A stretch of 23,428 bases of DNA from DATILL01 sp035476575 (GTDB lineage: Bacteria > Actinomycetota > Actinomycetes > Mycobacteriales > JACQDL01): assembly GCA_035476575.1 (NCBI GenBank), contig DATILL010000099.1, forward strand, positions 1 to 23,428, written 5' to 3'. Below are positions 19,244 to 23,428 of the stretch, piece after piece. The position numbers and the translations under genes are program-made. Numbering within the stretch: the stretch's first letter is position 1; the number at the start of each line of letters is the position of its first letter. The notes beneath the pieces are model-generated. The model was not told the origin of the DNA. It saw only the letters and a program-made list of their open reading frames with translations, and did no database searches.

Positions 19244-20595
19244 CGCCCCTCCTCAGATCTACGTGCTCAGATCTACGGGGTGAACGTCACGTCCACCCAG
19301 TAGTTGCTCGACTGCCAGGAGCTGTTCGGGATGCCGCTCCCGCTCGGCCCGTAGCGGTAGACGCCGTTCGGGCCGTCGACGCCATCGGCGAGAGCGTGCA
19401 GCGGGCCGCTGTCCACCCCGTGCCCGGCGAAGTAGCCAGCGTCCCCGGCGTAGTGGCCGTTCGGCGCGGAGTAGGACGCGACGTAGGTCACGCCCGGGCT
19501 GATGGCGACCGGGGTGGAGAAGGTCGCCTGCTGCCAGCCGGTCGCCGACTCGCCGGTGAAGGTGACCGACGCCAGCAGCGTGCCGGTCGCCGTCCACAGG
19601 TGGCCGACGTGGGTGCCGGTGTTGCCGGTGCCCTTGTAGAACCGGACGCCGGTGACCTGCCCGGCCAGGTCCGACCGGAACTTCACGCCGACCTCGACGG
19701 CGGCGGTGTCGGGGTCCGCCGCGACGGTCGGGACGTCGGTCGGCCGCCAGATCGTGCACGGGCAGCCGGGCGGTGGCGGCGGGCCCGCCGCGGTGGTGAA
19801 CGACCAGCTCACCGGGGACATCTGGTTGCCGGCCAGGTCACGGGCGCCGGTCACCGTCGCGGTGTACGCCGTCGAGGTCTGCAAGGCCGCGCCGGGGGTG
19901 AACGTCGCCGTCTGGCTGGTCCCGTCGTAGGCCGTGCTGCCGGCCACCGCCGCGCCGCCGGCGTCCCGCAGCGACATCGCGACCGTGGCCGGCTGCACCG
20001 GCTCGCTGAAGGTGGCGGTCACCCGGGCGGCCGTCGCGACGCCGGTGGCACCGGCCGCCGGGCTCTGCCCGGTCACCGTGGGCGGGGTGGTGTCGCCGCC
20101 CGAGCCGGACGGCGAGAACACCACGTCGACCCAGTAGTTCGCCGACTGGAAGGGCTGGTCGGGGAAGCCGCCGCCGGTGACGTACCGGTACACGCCGTTC
20201 GGCCCGTCGACGCCGTCCCGGAGCGCGTGCAGCGGCGGGGCGTCGAAGCCGGCGGCGGCGAAGTAGCCGTCATCCTCGGCGTAGTGGCCGTTCGGCGCGT
20301 AGTACGACACCACGTACGTCGTCCCGGCGCTGACCGACACCGGGGTAGCCAGGTTCGCCTGCTGCCAGCCGGTTGCCGACTCGCCGGTGAACGTGACGCT
20401 GGCGAGCTGGGTGCCGGTCGCCGTCCACAGGTGGCCCAGGTGCGTGCCGGTGTTGCCGGTGCCTTTGTAGAACCGGATGGCGGTGACCTGGCCGGCCACG
20501 TCGGCGCGGAACTTCACGCCGAGCTCGGTCGCGGCGGTGTCCGGGTCGGCGGCGACCGCGGGCGTCACGCCGCCGCCCCAGATGCTGCACGGGCA
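17831..20595 (-). repeat. four dispersed DUF4082 coding repeats across two genes
   Basis: Four copies of a roughly 160-codon unit lie at 20110-20595, 19276-19764, 18638-19120 and 17831-18307. Each starts CPC(S/T)IW and contains E(L/V)GVK, G(I/V)RFYKG or AIRFYKG, TGESA-GWQQ-like or SGESASGWQQ, and ends (A/S)(T/S)NYWVDVVF-like. Three are close in sequence (GTGNTGTH(V/L)GHLW shared); the 17831-18307 copy is the most divergent. Ig-like units separate them, giving a DUF4082-Ig period of about 270 codons. Confidence 0.85.
19252..19277. repeat. 12-bp direct repeat at the junction of the two secreted-protein genes
   Basis: CTCAGATCTACG occurs at 19252-19263 and again at 19266-19277, 2 nt apart. It covers the stop codon of the upstream gene and most of the spacer up to the ribosome binding site of the downstream gene. 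It may be a small duplication that created the spacing. Confidence 0.7.
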
Positions 20596-22569
20596 GGTCC
20601 GCGGCGTGATCGTGACCGAGGTCGACGCAGGGGCGCCGATGTTGGCACTGTCGTCGGTGGCCCGCGCCCGGATGGTCACCGGCCCGGTGGCGGCCGGCGT
20701 CCAGGTGTAGGTCCAGCTTCCGCGGCCGGCCGCGGGGTGCCAGGTGGTGCCGCCGTCGGTGGAGACCTCGACCTCGCCGACCGTCCCGCCGCCGGTGTCC
20801 GCCGCGGTCCCACTGACCGTGACGGGCGAGCCGGCCTGGATCGAGGCGCCACTGGCCGGTGCGGTGACTGCCGCCGCCGGGGCCGTGGTGTCGCCCGACA
20901 TGGTGGCCGTGGCGAGACCGGCCTGGATGGTCACCGGCTGCACTCCCATGTCCGCGAGCAGGTTCACCGTCGCCTGCCGCATCGACGGGTCAGCGGCGCC
21001 GGAGCCGCGGTCGTGGTTGCTGTCCAGACCCCACGACCACTGCACCGTACCGGCGCCGAACACCAGCGCCCCGCTGGGCGCGCGGTACAGCGTGAGGTGG
21101 TGCGTCGCGTTCCCGCTGCCATAGGTCGACCCGTAGTCGAGGAGGATCTGCGCACCGCTGACCTGGGTGGTGGACAGGTCGATCAGGCCGGCCGGGCGCG
21201 AGCCGTTGTCGAGGTCCTCGTCCCACTCATAACCGACGGTGCTGCTGGCCAGGGTCGCCGTGGTCCCGGGGGCCAGCGCCGCCACCGGGGTGCCGCGCCA
21301 GAACCGGAGCCGGCCGTCGGCCGCCGGGACCTGCAGGTCCGCGGTGCCGGCGTTGACCATGAAGATGGTGCCGGTCATGGCGTTCTCCGGACGGCCGCCG
21401 TCGGCCGGCGGGCTGAAGCGCGGGTCCCGCCAGGTGCCGGTCCAGGTCGGCGGGTCGGCCGGGTCGATGACCGCGTTGGCGTGCGTCTCCTTGTAGCAGA
21501 CGAGCGTGCGGTACGGCGTCCCTGAGCCGTCGGTGCCGTTCTCCCAACGGGTCTTCCAGAACGACTCGTTGCCGCTGAAGAAGGCCAGGTTGACGCCCCT
21601 GTCGCGGGCCGCCTCGACGTTGGCCCGCTGGCCGCCGGACCAGTACTCGTCGTGGCCGACCGACAGGAACACCTTGTGGTTGGTGAGCAGGGCACCCCGG
21701 CGGTCGGTGTCGGCGCCGGAGAAGTAGCTGACGTCGTAGCCGTTGGCCTCCAGGAAGCGGACCATCGGGTACTCGGAGTTGAAGACGAAGTCCTCGGCGC
21801 TGGTCCCCCGGGTGGTGAACGGCCGGTTGTAGCTGACCTTGTAGGCGCGGCCGGCCGGTGCCCCGACGTACAGGCTGTTGCCGCCATAGGTGTTGTACGC
21901 CTGCCAGGTGGTGTCCGAGGTCTGGACCAGCAGGTCGGAGTGGCGGGCGTCGTCGCGGACCACGAAGAACACGTGGCTTGTCCCGGTCGTTCCGTCGGTG
22001 CGGACCAGCCTCGCGAAGTAGATGCCGGACACGGCGCCCGGCGGCACGGTCCAGGAGGCGGAGACGGCCCAGCTTCCGCAGTCGACCAGGCCGGTGGAGC
22101 TGTTGGACAGGCAGGCCGGCTGCGACTGCGGCAGGGTGGCGGACGGGGTCACCGAGGCGATCTTCCGGGCGCCGCTGCCGCCGTAGTAGCCCATCCGGTA
22201 GATGTCCAGCCGGTACGACCGGGCCGGCGTCTTGATCTTGAAGGCCTCGGTCTCGCCGAGGTTGACGCTCATCTGGGTCGCGAACCCCTGGATCGTCGAG
22301 CTGCCGGAGCCGGAGACGTCCCACTCGCTCTGCGGGTTGCCCGGCCGGGTGTTCTCGCACGCGACCGGGCTGGTGACCGGTGCCGCGCACGGGTCTGTCG
22401 CGGCCGCGGCCCGCCCAGCGCCGGGCAGCAGCACCGACGCCATGAGCCCGCCCACAACGGCCAGCCGGAGGCTCCGCGCTAACGTCGCCCGCGGTAATCG
22501 AGACCGCCCTGTCGCAGAAGTACGCACGCCGACCCCCCAGCCGTGCGCGCCCCGGCGCACAGGTCTCAT
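19273..22569 (-). CDS. secreted N,N-dimethylformamidase-beta-like protein with DUF4082/Ig repeats
   Basis: A precursor of up to 1098 residues. After a signal peptide (about 30-57, LRLAVVGGLMASVLLPGAGRAAAA), a domain at about 60-545 resembles the N,N-dimethylformamidase beta subunit. It has the N-terminal NTRPGNPQSEWDVSG part, LDIYRMGYYGGSGAR, SHVFFVVRDD, and the core FLSVGHDEYWSGGQRANVEAARDRG with FFSGNESFWKTRW. An Ig-like domain (563-656), DUF4082 (659-820), Ig-like Big_5 (827-927), a Pro linker and DUF4082 (936-1098) follow. Real DMFase needs an alpha subunit, absent here, so the substrate is probably another amide or glycan. The ATG at 22569 has no ribosome binding site; the in-frame GTG at 22527 (residue 15) has a GGGGGG run just upstream and gives a more usual signal peptide. 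First gene of a two-gene operon. Confidence 0.88.
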   Translation of the reverse strand: MRPVRRGAHGWGVGVRTSATGRSRLPRATLARSLRLAVVGGLMASVLLPGAGRAAAATDPCAAPVTSPVACENTRPGNPQSEWDVSGSGSSTIQGFATQMSVNLGETEAFKIKTPARSYRLDIYRMGYYGGSGARKIASVTPSATLPQSQPACLSNSSTGLVDCGSWAVSASWTVPPGAVSGIYFARLVRTDGTTGTSHVFFVVRDDARHSDLLVQTSDTTWQAYNTYGGNSLYVGAPAGRAYKVSYNRPFTTRGTSAEDFVFNSEYPMVRFLEANGYDVSYFSGADTDRRGALLTNHKVFLSVGHDEYWSGGQRANVEAARDRGVNLAFFSGNESFWKTRWENGTDGSGTPYRTLVCYKETHANAVIDPADPPTWTGTWRDPRFSPPADGGRPENAMTGTIFMVNAGTADLQVPAADGRLRFWRGTPVAALAPGTTATLASSTVGYEWDEDLDNGSRPAGLIDLSTTQVSGAQILLDYGSTYGSGNATHHLTLYRAPSGALVFGAGTVQWSWGLDSNHDRGSGAADPSMRQATVNLLADMGVQPVTIQAGLATATMSGDTTAPAAAVTAPASGASIQAGSPVTVSGTAADTGGGTVGEVEVSTDGGTTWHPAAGRGSWTYTWTPAATGPVTIRARATDDSANIGAPASTSVTITPRTCPCSIWGGGVTPAVAADPDTAATELGVKFRADVAGQVTAIRFYKGTGNTGTHLGHLWTATGTQLASVTFTGESATGWQQANLATPVSVSAGTTYVVSYYAPNGHYAEDDGYFAAAGFDAPPLHALRDGVDGPNGVYRYVTGGGFPDQPFQSANYWVDVVFSPSGSGGDTTPPTVTGQSPAAGATGVATAARVTATFSEPVQPATVAMSLRDAGGAAVAGSTAYDGTSQTATFTPGAALQTSTAYTATVTGARDLAGNQMSPVSWSFTTAAGPPPPPGCPCTIWRPTDVPTVAADPDTAAVEVGVKFRSDLAGQVTGVRFYKGTGNTGTHVGHLWTATGTLLASVTFTGESATGWQQATFSTPVAISPGVTYVASYSAPNGHYAGDAGYFAGHGVDSGPLHALADGVDGPNGVYRYGPSGSGIPNSSWQSSNYWVDVTFTP

Positions 22570-22598
22570 CTGGCGCCCGTGCCGGGCGCTCGCTCGTC

Positions 22599-22610
22599 TC
22601 CCCGCGGGGA
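22599..22610. promoter_or_regulatory. 12-bp palindrome upstream of the secreted-protein operon
   Basis: TCCCCGCGGGGA is a perfect palindrome 30 nt upstream of the longest possible start (72 nt from the likelier GTG). A near copy CCCCTGCGGGG lies at 22621-22631. ACTAGGC occurs at 22613-22619 and 22647-22653, next to each. The repeated layout suggests an operator with two sites, but high-GC chance is possible. Confidence 0.35.
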
Positions 22611-22757
22611 AAACTAGGCTCCCCTGCGGGGCCTCCCTGCGCGAAGACTAGGCCGCGGGGCAAGATCGGTTCGGTGAAAGCCGAAAGTTTGCCCGACCTG
22701 GCTACCGCCGCGGAGGCGAATCCGCCCCGCGTCAGGCCAGTTCGGCCACTTGCGCTC

Positions 22758-22785
22758 ATGCTGTTCGTTTCGGTGCTGGTGGTGT
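22758..22785. repeat. copy of the HNH gene 3' end
   Basis: TCATGCTGTTCGTTT followed by CGGTG and a run of GGTGGTG repeats the sequence at 23101-23130, which includes the HNH stop codon, with one base deleted. It suggests a partial duplication of the HNH gene tail or a second decayed copy. Confidence 0.55.
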
Positions 22786-22895
22786 CGATGGTGTCGATGG
22801 TGCCAGTGGTGCCGCAGCGTTTCGGTTCGGAGTCTGTCGATCTTGCCGGACCGGGACTCTGGCAGCCTTCATCGCCGCCGCCGCGACAGCCAAAC

Positions 22896-23067
22896 CCCCA
22901 GCCTGGCCGGTGGCGCGCCGGCACCCGTCCGATCGCGCCGCCGCCCACCAGCGCCGTCCGGATCCGGCGAACCCCAGCCTGGCTGGTGGCGCGCCAGCAC
23001 CCGTCCGATCGCGCCGCCGCCGCGACTGCCAAACCCCCAGCCTGGCTGGTGGCGCGCCGGCACCCGT
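22896..23067. repeat. three copies of a GC-rich 33-50-bp repeat
   Basis: Copies start with CCCCAGCCTGGC at 22896, 22972 and 23035. The first two share 48 of 50 positions (22896-22945 and 22972-23021); the third matches over the first 33 (23035-23067). Each holds the arms CCAGCC/GGC(T/C)GG and the palindrome GGCGCGCC. The sequence before copies 1 and 3, a GCCGCCGCGAC-GCCAAA stretch, is also repeated. Together they look like REP-like or mosaic repeats placed just after an HNH gene. Confidence 0.75.
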
Positions 23068-23100
23068 GGCGCCGGCGGTCGCCCTCTCCCGTCTCCCTTT

Positions 23101-23428
23101 TCATGCTGTTCGTTTTCGGTGTCGGTGGTGCCGGACGGGTTTGCGTTCGGGGTCTATTGATGGTGGGGGCAGGAACTCGGGTAGTCCGTCTTCTGCTATT
23201 CGTACGTCCCAGCCGTTGTGGTGTACGGCGCGGTGGTGGTGTCCGCAGAGGAGGACGCCGTTGTTCTGGTCTGTCTTTCCGCCGTTGGCCCAGTGGACGC
23301 AGTGATGGCAGTGGCACCACTGGTACGGCCGGTCGCAGCCGGGGAAGACGCACCCGCGGTCGCGGAGAATAATCGCGCGGCGTGCCGCGCCGACGTAGTG
23401 CCGGGAGCCGCGGCCGAGGTCCAGCGGC
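23101..23428 (-). CDS. HNH endonuclease, C-terminal part (DUF222/13E12 type), runs off the window
   Basis: On the minus strand a frame open to the right edge encodes 108 residues and ends at TGA 23101-23103. It begins PLDLGRGSRHYVGAARRAIILRDRGCVFPGC and contains the HNH core CHCHHCVHWANGGKTDQNNGVLLCGHHHRAVHHNGWDVRI. The Cys pairs and His residues are those of the zinc-supported HNH nuclease fold. This is the typical C-terminus of DUF222-HNH proteins, known as the 13E12 repeat family in mycobacteria, which occur in many copies per genome. The DUF222 N-terminal domain lies outside the window. The tail after the nuclease (PERKPVRHHRHRKRTA) is basic. Its function in the cell is unclear. Confidence 0.9.
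   Translation of the reverse strand, partial: PLDLGRGSRHYVGAARRAIILRDRGCVFPGCDRPYQWCHCHHCVHWANGGKTDQNNGVLLCGHHHRAVHHNGWDVRIAEDGLPEFLPPPSIDPERKPVRHHRHRKRTA

Larger units (their letters stand above)
22611..23100. other. 490-nt region without a gene, mostly repeats
   Basis: No gene is recognised. Long open frames exist on both strands, but their products are repetitive Arg/Pro/Ala-rich strings. The stretch holds the palindrome near-copy, a GGTGTCGAT duplication (about 22785-22803), a segment like the HNH gene 3' end (about 22758-22785) and three copies of a 33-50-bp repeat. Confidence 0.5.

Noticed and set aside
15458..19303. 1281-residue plus-strand open frame
   Set aside because: It is a shadow of the secreted DUF4082 protein gene; high GC keeps antisense frames open.
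19231..21525. 764-residue plus-strand open frame
   Set aside because: It is antisense to the DMFase-like gene with an Arg/Gly/Val-rich, non-protein-like product.
22896..23067. possible CRISPR array from regularly placed repeats
   Set aside because: Only three copies at unequal spacing (76 and 63 nt), spacers themselves partly repeated, no cas genes.
21227..23353. 708-residue minus-strand open frame
   Set aside because: It crosses the repeats and the DMFase-like gene in another frame and gives a low-complexity product.

Overview
The window is high-GC DNA with the strong third-position G/C bias of an actinobacterium. DUF5999 and DUF222/HNH (13E12-type) genes, an IS110 remnant, XRE/DUF952 pairs and an IdeR-type iron box fit a filamentous actinomycete. 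Micromonosporaceae is my best guess, but this is inference only, because there is no marker gene.

Layout. (1) 1-5107: the last codons of an unknown gene, then on the minus strand a 1520-residue soluble hybrid histidine kinase built on seven 92-residue poly-HAMP units, with a small DUF5999 gene upstream of it. (2) 5.1-7.05 kb: a graveyard containing a frameshifted minus-strand ORF, a G-rich tract and a deleted, frameshifted IS110 transposase. The transposase runs into the 3' end of a TPR/XRE-type regulator gene, which is coupled by TAATG to an intact DUF952 gene and closed by a 21-bp-stem hairpin. (3) 7.19-12.19 kb: an iron-uptake block. A four-gene minus-strand operon (lipoprotein, FTR1 permease, HyuA-like ATPase, small membrane protein) starts at a 16/19 match to the DtxR/IdeR box. 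The box is shared with a divergent OmpR-type response regulator whose phospho-acceptor Asp is replaced by Glu. (4) 12.2-14.45 kb: a second graveyard with a DUF952 remnant and what looks like a decayed ATP-grasp RiPP (graspetide/TgmB-type) locus. It has a near-perfect operator palindrome, a small precursor-like ORF with a good ribosome binding site, and an ATP-grasp gene with deletions fused to an N-terminally truncated protein-L-isoaspartate-type methyltransferase. (5) 14.43-22.57 kb: a two-gene minus-strand operon for very large secreted multidomain proteins. One has an N,N-dimethylformamidase-beta-like domain; the other has a ThuA-like plus deacetylase-like core. Both carry two copies each of a DUF4082 domain alternating with Ig-like domains. 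(6) 22.57-23.43 kb: palindromes and dispersed repeats, then the 3' end of a DUF222-type HNH endonuclease gene that runs off the right edge.

How they may work together. The iron block is one regulon controlled by iron. The two secreted DUF4082 proteins are probably co-expressed and may act on the same extracellular polymer. The two graveyards flank the iron block, each holds a DUF952 copy, and their genes have been lost mainly through internal deletions. This suggests insertion or rearrangement around the iron block. Assignments were made by reading motifs; no database search was possible.
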